A DNA stretch of 64,000 nucleotides, taken from assembly GCF_003635165.1 (NCBI RefSeq), contig NZ_ML058602.1, positions 124,001-188,000 on the forward strand. The letters run 5' to 3'. The position numbers were made by a program, and so were the translations under genes. Positions 47,392 through 56,392 of this stretch are shown here, piece by piece (the first letter of the stretch is position 1; the number at the start of each line of letters is the position of its first letter). The notes beneath the pieces are model-generated. The model ran no database searches. It was not told the origin of the DNA and worked only from the letters and a program-made list of their open reading frames with translations. This stretch comes from Burkholderia sp. Nafp2/4-1b. Lineage in GTDB: Bacteria; Pseudomonadota; Gammaproteobacteria; Burkholderiales; Burkholderiaceae.

Positions 47392-49911
47392 CTACTTGCT
47401 CTCGAACATGTCCATGATCTGCTGCTTCTCCTGCTGCGTGACGGGCGGCGGCGCGAGCCCGGCCGCGCCGGCCGAGCCGAGCGCATCGTTCGCGCTGATC
47501 GCGTTCTCGGCCGGGTTGATGTCCACGCTGCCGACGAAGCCGGTACCCGGCGTGCGGTCCGCGTAGTACAGCTCACCGTCGATCGTCGTCAGGCCATCGG
47601 GCATCGCCATCTGCTGCTCGGGCACGCCGTTCAGCGCGGTGCGCATGTAGTTCACCCAGATCGGCAGCGCGAGCTGCGCGCCGAATTCGCGGCTGCCGAG
47701 GCTCTTCGGCTGGTCGAAGCCCATCCATGCGACCGCGACGAGCGACTGCTGGTAGCCGGCGAACCAGCCGTCCTTCGCATCGTTCGTCGTACCCGTCTTG
47801 CCCTGCAGGTCGCCGCGACCGAGCGCGTTGGTGCCCGCGCCCGTGCCGGCCGTCGCGACCGTGTGCAGCAGGCTGTTCATCACGTACGCGTTGCGGCCTT
47901 CGATCGTGCGCGGCGCGGTGCCGCCGGCGACCACCGGCTGCGACTTCTGCAGCGGCTGACCGCGCGCATCGTCGACCTCGGCGATCAGGTACGGATCGAC
48001 CTTGTAGCCGCCGTTCGCGAACACCGCATAACCGGTCGCGAGCTGCAGCGGCGTGACGAGACCCGCACCGAGCGCCATCGGCAGGTACGGCGGCGTCTTC
48101 GCCGGATCGAAGCCGAAGCGCTGCGTCACGTACTGCTGCGCGTACTGCGTGCCGATCGATGCGAGGATCCGGATCGACACGAGGTTCTTCGAACGCTGCA
48201 GGCCGGTACGCATCGTCATCGGGCCGTCCGGCTGGTCGTCGTCCTTCGGCTCCCACGCGGTGCCGCCCGGCACGCTCGGCGGGAAGTACAGCGGCGCATC
48301 GTTGATGATCGTCGCCGGCCCCATGCCCTTGTCGAGCGACGCCGAATAGATGAACGGCTTGAACGACGAACCGGGCTGGCGCCACGCCTGCGTCACGTGG
48401 TTGAACTTGCTCTTGTTGAAGTCGAAACCGCCGACGAGCGAGCGGATCGCACCGTCCTGCGGCGCGATCGCGACGAGCGCGCCTTCGACCTGCGGCAGCT
48501 GCACGATCTGCCAGCCGGTTTTCCCGTCCTTCAGCACGCGCACGATCGAGCCCGGCTTGATGTGCAGCGTCGCGTTCGCGCGCGGGCTCAGTGCCGCCGA
48601 CACGAAACGCAGCCCGGCGGGGCCGATGGTCGTCGTCGCGCCGCCGACGAACTGCACCTCGACCGCGTTCGGCGACGCCGCGAGCACCACCGCCGACTGC
48701 AGGTCGCCGTTGTCCGGATGATCGGCGAGCGCGTCGTCGATCGCCTCGTCGCGCTCGTCGCCGGCGGCCGGCAGGTTGATCGCGCCTTCCGGCCCGCGAT
48801 AGCCGTGGCGGCGCTCGTAATCGAGGATGCCGCGGCGCACGGCCTGGTACGCGGCCTCCTGGTCGGCGGCGTTGATCGTCGTCGTGACGGTCAGCCCGCG
48901 CGTATAGGTTTCGTCCTTGTACTGCTCGTACATCATCTGCCGCACCATCTCGGCGACGTATTCGCCGTGCACCGCGTACTGGTTGCCGGGCGTGCGCACG
49001 TGGAGCTCTTCCTTCACCGCCTGGTCGTACTGCGGCTGCGTGATGTAGCCGATCTCGAGCATGCGCTTCAGGATGTACTCCTGACGCACCTTCGCGCGCT
49101 TCGGATTGACGACCGGGTTATACGCGGACGGCGCCTTCGGCAGCCCCGCGAGCATCGCTGCCTCGGCGAGCGTGATGTCCTTCAGGTCCTTGCCGAAATA
49201 CACGCGCGCGGCGGCGGCGAAACCGTACGAGCGCTGGCCCAGGTAGATCTGGTTCATGTACAGCTCGAGGATCTGGTCCTTCGTCAGCGCCTTCTCGATC
49301 TTGTACGCGAGCAGCATCTCGTAGATCTTGCGCGTGTAGGTCTTCTCGCTCGACAGGAAGAAGTTGCGCGCGACCTGCATCGTGATCGTGCTCGCGCCCT
49401 GGCGCGCGCCGCCGTGCATCAGGTCGGCCACGCCCGCGCGCAGGATGCCGAGGAAATCGACGCCGCCGTGTTCGTAGAAGCGGTAGTCCTCGATCGCGAG
49501 CACCGCCTTCTTCATCACGTCGGGAATCTCCTGGAAACGCACGAGGCTGCGGCGCTCCTCACCGAACTCGCCGATCAGCACGTGATCGGCAGTGAACACG
49601 CGCAGCGGCACCTTCGGCTGGTAGTTGGTCAGCGCATCGAGCGACGGCAGTTGCGGCGCCATCACGACGAGTGCGTAGCCGACGATCAGCGCGCCGACGA
49701 TCGCGAGCGTCGCGAACAGGCCGACGAACCACAGCGCGACGCGCGAGCCGAACGAGCGGTGGCCATCGCCCCCGCGGCCGCTGCGCTGTGCGCGCCGGTC
49801 GTCGTCGCGGTCGTCGTCATCGGGGTAGTAGGCGCCCGACGGCGAACGGCGCAGCGTGTAGTGGGGTTCGTTCCGGTCGGAACGAGAAGACGGTCGTTTG
49901 ATAATTGGCAT
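47392..49911 (-). CDS. mrcA: Penicillin-binding protein 1A
   Basis: ATG at 49911 (MPIIKRPSSRSDRNEPHY) gives 839 residues; an in-frame ATG at 49989 is less likely. After a basic cytoplasmic tail and one membrane anchor (VALWFVGLFATLAIVGALIV) comes the glycosyltransferase domain with AVLAIEDYRFYEHGGVDFLG and QGASTITMQVARN, then an OB-like insert and the transpeptidase with Ser-x-x-Lys GSSFKPFIYSASLD and LQGKTGTTNDAKDGWFAGY. It polymerises and cross-links peptidoglycan in the periplasm. It is divergent from the PspA-family gene. Confidence 0.97.
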   Translation of the reverse strand: MPIIKRPSSRSDRNEPHYTLRRSPSGAYYPDDDDRDDDRRAQRSGRGGDGHRSFGSRVALWFVGLFATLAIVGALIVGYALVVMAPQLPSLDALTNYQPKVPLRVFTADHVLIGEFGEERRSLVRFQEIPDVMKKAVLAIEDYRFYEHGGVDFLGILRAGVADLMHGGARQGASTITMQVARNFFLSSEKTYTRKIYEMLLAYKIEKALTKDQILELYMNQIYLGQRSYGFAAAARVYFGKDLKDITLAEAAMLAGLPKAPSAYNPVVNPKRAKVRQEYILKRMLEIGYITQPQYDQAVKEELHVRTPGNQYAVHGEYVAEMVRQMMYEQYKDETYTRGLTVTTTINAADQEAAYQAVRRGILDYERRHGYRGPEGAINLPAAGDERDEAIDDALADHPDNGDLQSAVVLAASPNAVEVQFVGGATTTIGPAGLRFVSAALSPRANATLHIKPGSIVRVLKDGKTGWQIVQLPQVEGALVAIAPQDGAIRSLVGGFDFNKSKFNHVTQAWRQPGSSFKPFIYSASLDKGMGPATIINDAPLYFPPSVPGGTAWEPKDDDQPDGPMTMRTGLQRSKNLVSIRILASIGTQYAQQYVTQRFGFDPAKTPPYLPMALGAGLVTPLQLATGYAVFANGGYKVDPYLIAEVDDARGQPLQKSQPVVAGGTAPRTIEGRNAYVMNSLLHTVATAGTGAGTNALGRGDLQGKTGTTNDAKDGWFAGYQQSLVAVAWMGFDQPKSLGSREFGAQLALPIWVNYMRTALNGVPEQQMAMPDGLTTIDGELYYADRTPGTGFVGSVDINPAENAISANDALGSAGAAGLAPPPVTQQEKQQIMDMFESK

Positions 49912-50345
49912 GTCGGAATGGCGGGCGGACGTAGCGCCCTCGGACGCATGCGGAAATGCAAGCGGATGAATCAGAGTGAGTCGTGGCAACTGTCACGTCG
50001 ACAGACCCCGCCGCGCGGCGATCCGTTCCCGCGACGTGACAGCGCATTTTAATGAAATCGACCGTGCGGCTTCGCGATTTTTTGTAAAAATTCCCGCGCG
50101 ACAGTGATTTGCGAAACGTATTGGCCGCATGCTCGGCCTATGATGGACACGCAGCCGCGCGCATGCGGCGGCGTTTCTTTCAAGCGCGAAAGGTTCAAAT
50201 TCCGCACACGCGTGCCGCTTGAACTCCGGCGCTTAAGCCGTATTTAAGGGGCCGGCGGTGTAATATCCGCCGGCTCACGCGAGTCGGACCCGATTCGCGA
50301 CGGGCACTGCCGCACAAGCGGCGCCTTTCAACCACGGAGGATTTC
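49912..50345. other. Divergent intergenic region mrcA / pspA-like
   Basis: The 434 bp contain no credible gene. Towards pspA there are TTGAAC (50219-50224) and TATTTA (50241-50246) with a 16-bp spacer, inverted TTCAAGC/GCTTGAA (50179-50185 and 50217-50223), and an 8-bp stem GCCGGCGG/CCGCCGGC (50251-50274). I looked for a sigma-54 promoter, as in enteric psp operons, and found none. Confidence 0.45.
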
Positions 50346-51026
50346 ATGTCGCTTTTCGACTCTATTTCGCGCACGATCAAAGGCCTGCTGAACGATGCGG
50401 CCGACTCGGTACAGGATCCGTCGCGCGACGCACGGCAGATCGTGCGGGAGCTCGACGACAGCATCGGCCGTGCCGAGAATTCGCTGATCGAGATCGAGGC
50501 GCAGGTCGCCACGCAGCGCAGCAAGCGCGATGCGGCCGACGACAAGGTGAAGAAGTACGAGGACGGCGCGAAGCGCGCGCTGCAAGGCGGCGACGAAGCA
50601 CTTGCACGCGAGGCGCTCGCCGCGCAGTCGAACGCGGAAGCCGAACGGGATGCCCTCGCGGCCGAGCTGGCCACGCTCGAGCCGTCCGTCGACAAGCTGA
50701 AGGGGCAGATCGCCGACATGCGTCAGCGCCGCAACGATCTCAACTCGCGTTCGAACATCCTGCAGGCGAAGCAGGAAATCGCGCAGGCGAAGGATGTCGC
50801 GGCGAGCGCGCTGGGCGGCATCGGCGGCAAGAACCTGTCCGAAGATTTCCAGAAGCTCGAGGACAAGGTCGCGCTGCAGAACGCACGCTCCGACGCACGC
50901 CTGAATTCGGCCGACACGTCGAGCGGCAAGGCGCTCGACGACAAGCTCGCCGCGTTGAACAAGGGCCCGTCGGTCGAGGATCGCCTCGCCGCGCTGAAGA
51001 AGCAGCTCGACACGCCCGCGCAGTAA
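50346..51026 (+). CDS. PspA/IM30 family protein
   Basis: The 226-residue protein begins MSLFDSISRTIKGLLNDAAD, an amphipathic membrane-contact helix, followed by the PspA start VQDPSRDARQIVRELDDSIG and long coiled-coil heptads (residues 40-180). Such proteins assemble into ESCRT-III-like polymers and protect the inner membrane under stress. A strong ribosome site (GGAGG) is present. No PspF, PspB or PspC genes are adjacent; instead a TPR membrane protein follows 78 bp downstream and mscL is next, a possible envelope-stress group. Confidence 0.88.
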   Translation: MSLFDSISRTIKGLLNDAADSVQDPSRDARQIVRELDDSIGRAENSLIEIEAQVATQRSKRDAADDKVKKYEDGAKRALQGGDEALAREALAAQSNAEAERDALAAELATLEPSVDKLKGQIADMRQRRNDLNSRSNILQAKQEIAQAKDVAASALGGIGGKNLSEDFQKLEDKVALQNARSDARLNSADTSSGKALDDKLAALNKGPSVEDRLAALKKQLDTPAQ

Positions 51027-51104
51027 CGGCCACCGCGCCGCGGCCCGCCGGGCTCGCGGCGCGCACCGATCGTCAGGAGACGGGCGCATGCGCCCGGTTC
51101 GACC

Positions 51105-52295
51105 ATGAAGAAATCTCTCGCCGCACTCGGCTTCTCGCTGATGTTGCTGTCGTCCGCCGCATTCGCGGTTCCGTCGCTGCAGCAAGTCGAGCAGTCGATC
51201 GCGCAACGTGACTGGCAGCGCGCCGACACGCAGCTGTCGCAAGTCATCGACGCCCATCCGAACAACGCACATGCGCACTACCTGTACGCGCAGGTGCTGG
51301 ACCGCGAAGGCCGCGCGTCCGACGCGCTCGCGCAACTGCAGAAAGCGAAGTCGCTCGATCCGCAACTGCGCTTCACCGATGCGTCGCACTTCGCGCAGAC
51401 CGAATCGCGCATTCGCGCCGATGCCGCGCGCGTGAGCGGCAACGCACCGGCGGCCACGCAGAGCGGTTCGTTGCAATCGTCGCTCGCGCCCGCCGCGCCG
51501 GCCGCGAAACACGGCCCGTCGACCGGCATGTGGATCGGCCTCGCGCTGATCGCCGTGATCATCGCGCTGGTGCTGCGCTGGACGCTGCGCCGCGCGCGCT
51601 CGGCCGACAACAGCCGCGCCGACGACGAACGCCGCACGCAGTTGAAGCGCGCGACCGACGTGCTGAACGACATCCGTCCGCTGAAGCTCGATGCGAAGCT
51701 GTCGACCGCGCCCGGTGCCGCGTCGCTCACGAGCGAACTCGAAGGCATCGAGACCGATGCACGCGCGCTCGTCGAAGCGTTGTCCAACGGCAAGAACCCG
51801 GTGCCGCCGTATCGCATCGACGAGCTCGAACAGCGTCATGCGAGCGTGAAGGCACGCGTCGAAGGCCGGCCCGACCCGAGCGCGCAGCCCGCTGCGCCCG
51901 CGAACGGCAGCGGCTCCGTGTATGCGCAGGAAGCCGATCGCATGACCGGCATGCAAGGCCAGCCGTATCAGCAGCAACCGTACCCGCAAGCGCCGTATCC
52001 GCCGCAGTATCCGCAACAGCAGCCGCCTGTCGTGGTGCAGCAAGGCGGCGGTTTCGGCGGCGGGATGGGCGGGCTGCTGACCGGCGTGCTGCTCGGCGAA
52101 GCCATGTCGGGCGGCCGTGAGCGCGTGGTCGAACGCGACGTGATCGTCGACGACCAGCGCCACCGCCAGAACAACAACAACGATCCCGGCTTCGACCTGG
52201 GTCGCGGCGACGATTCGAACTGGAGCGACGGCAACAGCGGCGGCGGCGTCGATCTCGGCAGCAACGACGACGGCTGGACCGACGACAACACCTGA
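51105..52295 (+). CDS. TPR protein with one membrane span and low-complexity C-terminus
   Basis: The 396-residue protein starts with a signal-like sequence [20 protein letters not shown]. Residues 25-105 form two or more TPR units ([40 protein letters not shown]). A membrane span lies near 141-160 ([20 protein letters not shown]), followed by a basic stop-transfer and a coiled-coil region to about 255. The tail has a Q/P/Y-rich stretch ([19 protein letters not shown]), a glycine patch [14 protein letters not shown] and a very acidic D/N/S end. With the pspA-like gene just upstream, a membrane-stress partner role is plausible but unproven. Confidence 0.8.
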   Translation: MKKSLAALGFSLMLLSSAAFAVPSLQQVEQSIAQRDWQRADTQLSQVIDAHPNNAHAHYLYAQVLDREGRASDALAQLQKAKSLDPQLRFTDASHFAQTESRIRADAARVSGNAPAATQSGSLQSSLAPAAPAAKHGPSTGMWIGLALIAVIIALVLRWTLRRARSADNSRADDERRTQLKRATDVLNDIRPLKLDAKLSTAPGAASLTSELEGIETDARALVEALSNGKNPVPPYRIDELEQRHASVKARVEGRPDPSAQPAAPANGSGSVYAQEADRMTGMQGQPYQQQPYPQAPYPPQYPQQQPPVVVQQGGGFGGGMGGLLTGVLLGEAMSGGRERVVERDVIVDDQRHRQNNNNDPGFDLGRGDDSNWSDGNSGGGVDLGSNDDGWTDDNT

Positions 52296-52528
52296 GCGTC
52301 CCGCTCGCGGGCGTCGCCCTCTCGCGCGGCGCCCGTCCCCCTTCCGCGCTTTCTTTCATTTCGGCGCGCGCCGGCCGGCAGATTTGTCAATCATTTCAAG
52401 ATGGGCTACCGGCATTGGGGCACGTTCGCTATCATGCGGCCATCGGCGTGCCTCCGATCCCGTCCGACGTTTCGCAGCCTGCGCGTCGCGGCACGCCTCC
52501 CCTCGCCCCAACCAGGAGAAAGCCGCTC

Positions 52529-52960
52529 ATGAGCATAATCAAGGAATTCAAGGAGTTCGCCGTCAAAGGCAACGTGATGGATCTCGCCGTCGGCGTGATC
52601 ATCGGCGGCGCATTCTCGAAGATCGTCGACTCGGTCGTGAAAGACCTCATCATGCCGGTGATCGGCGTGGTGACCGGCGGTCTGGATTTCTCGAACAAGT
52701 TCGTTCTGCTCGGCACCATCCCCCCGTCGTTCAAGGGTAATCCCGATTCGTACAAGGACCTGCAGGCCGCGGGCGTCGCCGCATTCGGCTACGGCTCGTT
52801 CATCACCGTGGCGATCAACTTCATCATCCTCGCGTTCATCATCTTCATGATGGTGAAATTCATCAACAAGCTGCGCAGGCCGGAAGAAGCCGCGCCGGCC
52901 GCGACGCCGGAAGACATCGTGCTGCTGCGCGAAATCCGCGATTCGCTCAAGCAACGCTGA
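52529..52960 (+). CDS. mscL: Large-conductance mechanosensitive channel
   Basis: ATG at 52529 ([20 protein letters not shown]) with AGGAG upstream gives 143 residues. The pore helix [20 protein letters not shown] and the second membrane span [20 protein letters not shown] flank a periplasmic loop, and the cytoplasmic end has the helix [20 protein letters not shown]. The channel opens on membrane tension to relieve osmotic downshock. It has a terminator behind it. Confidence 0.97.
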   Translation: MSIIKEFKEFAVKGNVMDLAVGVIIGGAFSKIVDSVVKDLIMPVIGVVTGGLDFSNKFVLLGTIPPSFKGNPDSYKDLQAAGVAAFGYGSFITVAINFIILAFIIFMMVKFINKLRRPEEAAPAATPEDIVLLREIRDSLKQR

Positions 52961-52985
52961 GCGCCGCGCGACACTGCATCTGCCG

Positions 52986-53009
52986 GGCCCGCCATGTGCG
53001 GGCCTTTTT
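52986..53009 (+). terminator. Terminator of mscL
   Basis: GGCCCGC/GCGGGCC with loop CATGT is followed by TTTTT, 26 bp after the mscL stop. Confidence 0.85.
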
Positions 53010-53301
53010 CATGGGCACGCATCGTGCACCGCCGCGCGAGGCTTGTCTCATTTTTTTGTGACGTGCGAATGCACGCGCGGGAAAAGCAGGTCTATGATGG
53101 AGACTAAACGACAGTACGGGCGCCAAGACGCTGGCTGTGTCGATCATCGTGGCATGCGGGTCGACGGGAGACATTGATCGTCGTACCGCACGAGCGCAGC
53201 ATTTTCGTGTGCTATAAAGGATCGACATGCGGCGTACATAGCCGGGAGTGGGTCGCATGAAAGTGCCGCATTTCTTGCAATTGTTTTTGAGGCGAGTGTT
53301 T

Positions 53302-53748
53302 ATGTCCTTCCCGAAAAAACGTCGACGTGTGCAACAGGATGGCCAGGAGTCGTTCCTCGCGGTCTTGCGCCACTCGAAACCGTTCGCGCAGCTCGACACC
53401 AAGATTGCCCGCGCCCGTGCGCAGGACGAACCCGTCCTCTATGCGCATGTGCTGCCCGGCCTCGACGTGCTCCTGTGCAGCGTGCGCGGCGCCCAGCCGC
53501 CCTATCCGGCCATCGCCGAATTGCGCAAGCGCTGCATCGAATCGATTGCGAACGCACTCGAACAGCCGCTCGACGGCCTCGAGAACGGCGGCTACTGGTA
53601 CGAGGCAAACGGCTTCGGCTTCCTCGTATTCGCGAGTCGCGCCCGCGCGCGCATCCTGCCCGAATTTGGTGCAGGCACGAAGGCGAGCCTGCGCGGCGGC
53701 CTCGGACGCCAGAACGCCGGCGACACGACACCGCGCTCCCTCGGCTGA
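53302..53748 (+). CDS. Conserved-looking protein of unknown function
   Basis: ATG at 53302 (MSFPKKRRRVQQDGQESFLA), preceded by GAGG, gives 148 residues; ATG at 53257 would add 15 residues (MKVPHFLQLFLRRVF). The protein is basic at the N-terminus, with a compact alpha/beta core: VLYAHVLPGLDVLLCSVRGA, AIAELRKRCIESIANALEQP and ANGFGFLVFASRARARILPE. No membrane span or signal is visible and I do not recognise a domain. It is monocistronic by its position and shares a long hairpin with the convergent dehydrogenase gene. The 250-290 bp upstream of it hold TATGAT (53093) and TATAAA (53213), either of which could be a -10 box. Confidence 0.7.
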   Translation: MSFPKKRRRVQQDGQESFLAVLRHSKPFAQLDTKIARARAQDEPVLYAHVLPGLDVLLCSVRGAQPPYPAIAELRKRCIESIANALEQPLDGLENGGYWYEANGFGFLVFASRARARILPEFGAGTKASLRGGLGRQNAGDTTPRSLG

Positions 53749-53761
53749 ACCGACACCGACA

Positions 53762-53789
53762 CGATGGGCCGCCTCCGGGCGGCCCATCG
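53762..53789. terminator. Hairpin between convergent genes
   Basis: A 12-bp perfect stem (CGATGGGCCGCC/GGCGGCCCATCG, loop TCCG) lies between the unknown gene and the convergent dehydrogenase. No T-run follows on either side, so it would be a weak or Rho-assisted terminator. Confidence 0.55.
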
Positions 53790-53825
53790 GCCATTCAGGC
53801 TTCCCGCTTCAGCGTCGCCGCGCGA

Positions 53826-54719
53826 TCACTGCGCCGTTCCGCGCCCGTTCCCGGGCCGCACGATGTCGATGAACGCGGCGAAATCGGCGCCGGCGAGCCC
53901 CTGCGCGGCGCCCAGTCTCAGCACCTGCTGCACCGTGGCCGACACGGGCATCACCGCGCCCGCGTCGCGCGCGGCGTCGGCGATCGCATCGACATCCTTC
54001 TGGAACGTGCTCAGCGCGCCGATCGGGGCGTGACCGCCTGACGTCATGCGCGGCACGAAGGTCTGCAGCAGCACCGAATCCGCCCATCCGCCGGCCAGTG
54101 CGTCGGCCAGTCGCGCGGCGTCGATCCCGCTTGCCTGCGCCAGGCCGACCGCTTCGGCGATCGCGGTCACCGTCGCGGTGACGATCGCCTGGTTGCACAG
54201 CTTCGCGGTCTGGCCCGCGCCCGCATCGCCCATGTGCGTAATGCGCGACGCGTACGTGTCGATCAGCGGACGCACTGCGTCGAGGTCGGCCGCGCCGCCG
54301 CCTGCCATCACCGCGAGTGTGCCGGCCTGCGCGCCGGGCACGCCGCCGGACACCGGCGCATCGATCCAGCCCACGCCGAGCGCGGCCGAGCGCGCCGCAT
54401 AGTCGCGCGTCGCGGCAGGCGCAATGCTCGAATGATCGACGATGCGCTTCAAGCGGCGCGCGTTCGCGGCGCCGGCAAGGAGCCCGTGCTCGCCGAATAC
54501 GACATCGCCCACCGCGCGAGCGTCGAGCACGCACACGAACACCGTGTCGACGCGCTCGGCCAGTTCGCGCGGCGTGTCGACCACCTGTGCGCCGTCCTGT
54601 TCAAGCGCCTCGGCCTTGCCGCGCGTCCGGTTCCATACGCTGACCCGGTGGCCCGCCGCCAGCAAATGCCGAATCATCGGCGCGCCCATCAATCCCGGTC
54701 CGCAAAATCCGACTTCCAC
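53826..54719 (-). CDS. NAD(P)-dependent beta-hydroxyacid dehydrogenase (HIBADH family)
   Basis: A GTG start at 54719 (protein (V)[16 protein letters not shown]) gives 297 residues, the family size; the frame is open further to 54866 without credible sequence. The Rossmann motif [12 protein letters not shown], substrate loop [16 protein letters not shown], and catalytic-Lys helix [14 protein letters not shown] are present. Relatives reduce tartronate semialdehyde or oxidise 3-hydroxyisobutyrate. Given the purine cluster and glycerate kinase in the window, tartronate semialdehyde reductase activity is an attractive but unproven option. It is divergent from dodecin. Confidence 0.87.
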   Translation of the reverse strand: MEVGFCGPGLMGAPMIRHLLAAGHRVSVWNRTRGKAEALEQDGAQVVDTPRELAERVDTVFVCVLDARAVGDVVFGEHGLLAGAANARRLKRIVDHSSIAPAATRDYAARSAALGVGWIDAPVSGGVPGAQAGTLAVMAGGGAADLDAVRPLIDTYASRITHMGDAGAGQTAKLCNQAIVTATVTAIAEAVGLAQASGIDAARLADALAGGWADSVLLQTFVPRMTSGGHAPIGALSTFQKDVDAIADAARDAGAVMPVSATVQQVLRLGAAQGLAGADFAAFIDIVRPGNGRGTAQ

Positions 54720-54854
54720 GATGTTCGTCGTCTCCAATTGAGGTTGCACTTGCCGCCCATCATACCTATCACTCAAGAAGCCGGACACGCGCGACACCGC
54801 TTCGGGTCCGCCGCTTGCGCCGGCCATACACACCGACATCCCAGGGAGCGCATC

Positions 54855-55064
54855 ATGAGCGACCACGTCTACAAGCTGATCGAACTGACCGGCTCATCGC
54901 GTCAATCGTGCGACGACGCCATCCGCAACGCGATCTCGAAAGCCGGCAAGACGCTGCACAACCTGCACTGGTTCGAGGTGACCGAAACGCGCGGTCACAT
55001 CGAAGGCGATCAGGTCATCCACTGGCAGGTCACGCTGAAAGTCGGCATGCGCATCGACGACTGA
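54855..55064 (+). CDS. Dodecin family flavin-binding protein
   Basis: ATG at 54855 ([20 protein letters not shown]) with GGGAG upstream gives 69 residues, the size of dodecin. The signatures [31 protein letters not shown] and the C-terminal [11 protein letters not shown] match. Dodecins build hollow dodecamers that store or buffer riboflavin or FMN. The aromatic flavin-stacking Trp is in HWFEV. It stands alone between the dehydrogenase and LysR genes. Confidence 0.94.
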   Translation: MSDHVYKLIELTGSSRQSCDDAIRNAISKAGKTLHNLHWFEVTETRGHIEGDQVIHWQVTLKVGMRIDD

Positions 55065-55286
55065 CGCGCCGCGCGCGTCACGCGCGGTGCCGTCACCCAC
55101 CGGATGCGTGCAATGCGCATCCGCGCGGCGCCGCGCCGCCCCTTCCGCCCCGTTCGGACCCCTTATCAAGGCCCGGCCGGCGTGCGGTTGCGGGTATCCA
55201 TCTCTTGACGCTGGCTCTGGTTCATATTAAAAACGATATACCCCTACACCCCATCGATCAGCCCAGACATATAAACCGGAGATACC

Positions 55287-56216
55287 ATGAGTCAGCAACG
55301 CGAGGCGATCGACACGTACCTCTTGCGCGTCTTGCACACCTTGTTGATGGAGCGCAGCGTCACGCGCGCGGCCGTCAAACTGAACCAGTCCCAACCGGCG
55401 ATCAGCGCCGCACTGCGCCGCCTGCGCGACATCACCGGCGATCCGCTGCTCGTGCGCGGCAAGTCGGGCATGGTCCCGACCGAATACGGGCTGCGCCTGC
55501 TCGAACCGGTCCAGAACGCGCTGCGTGAAATCGAGCGCATCAAGTTCCAGCAGCACAATTTCGACCCGGCCACGTCGATCCGCTGCTACCGGATCGGTTG
55601 CCCCGACTACCTGAACGTGCTGTTCGTGCCGACCGTCGTCGAACGCTTCCGCCAGGCCGCGCCGAATGCGACGCTCGAGTTCCATTCGCTCGGCCCCGCG
55701 TTCGACTACGAGCTCGCGCTGGAGGACGGCAAGCTCGACATCGTCGTCGGCAACTGGCCGGAGCCGCCCGAGCAGCTGCACCTGTCGAACCTGTTCGTCG
55801 ACGAAATCGTCTGCCTGATGAGCAATACGCACCCGTTCGCAAAACGCGGCGGGCTCACGCTCGACCAGTACCTGAACGCGCCGCACCTCGCGCCGACGCC
55901 GTACTCGGTCGGCCAGCGCGGCGCAATCGATGTGCACCTCGCGCGCGAGCGGCTCAAGCGTCACGTGGTCGTCACGCTGCCGTACTTCAACCTCGCGCCG
56001 TACGTGCTGGTGAAGTCGGACCTGATCTTCACGACGACGCGCCTGTTCGCCGATCATTACGCGAAATTCCTGCCGCTGTCGGTGGTGCCGGCACCGCTCG
56101 ATTTCCCGCCGATGCAGTACTACCAGCTGTGGCACGAACGCTGCCACTACTCCGACGAAGTGCGGTGGCTGCGCAGCCTCGTCGCCGAGGCGACCCGCAC
56201 GCTGATCGAGGCGTAA
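55287..56216 (+). CDS. LysR-family transcriptional regulator
   Basis: The 309-residue protein has an N-terminal helix-turn-helix (YLLRVLHTLLMERSVTRAAV, LNQSQPAISAALRRLRDITG, residues 10-55) and a C-terminal effector-binding domain of the NodD/NahR-like type (IGCPDYLNVLFVPTVVERFR near 100). The upstream 222 bp contain an A/T-rich stretch (55227-55255) suitable as a promoter and LysR site. It is convergent with the 8-oxoguanine deaminase gene and borders the purine cluster, so regulation of purine degradation is possible, but many LysR genes act on distant targets. Confidence 0.9.
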   Translation: MSQQREAIDTYLLRVLHTLLMERSVTRAAVKLNQSQPAISAALRRLRDITGDPLLVRGKSGMVPTEYGLRLLEPVQNALREIERIKFQQHNFDPATSIRCYRIGCPDYLNVLFVPTVVERFRQAAPNATLEFHSLGPAFDYELALEDGKLDIVVGNWPEPPEQLHLSNLFVDEIVCLMSNTHPFAKRGGLTLDQYLNAPHLAPTPYSVGQRGAIDVHLARERLKRHVVVTLPYFNLAPYVLVKSDLIFTTTRLFADHYAKFLPLSVVPAPLDFPPMQYYQLWHERCHYSDEVRWLRSLVAEATRTLIEA

Positions 56217-56392
56217 GCGCGTACGACGAGCACCACGCGCGCGCCGGCCACGCTGTTGCGGGGGCGGCCCGGTACGATGCGCGGCGTGCGGCGGCCGCTG
56301 CCTGAACCGCCACCGCGCCAGCCACCGCGCGCCCGATCCGCCACGCGCGGCGCGACCGTCACTTCACCTCGTCATCGTTTCACCTCGTCGCT

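Noticed and set aside
50041..50345. Sigma-54 promoter for the PspA-family gene
   Set aside because: No GG-N10-GC core with correct flanks was found upstream of 50346.
51958..52295. Repetitive Q/P/Y and G/D/N-rich stretch as a possible CRISPR or DNA repeat
   Set aside because: It is coding low complexity in the TPR protein; units are short and irregular, with no spacer pattern.
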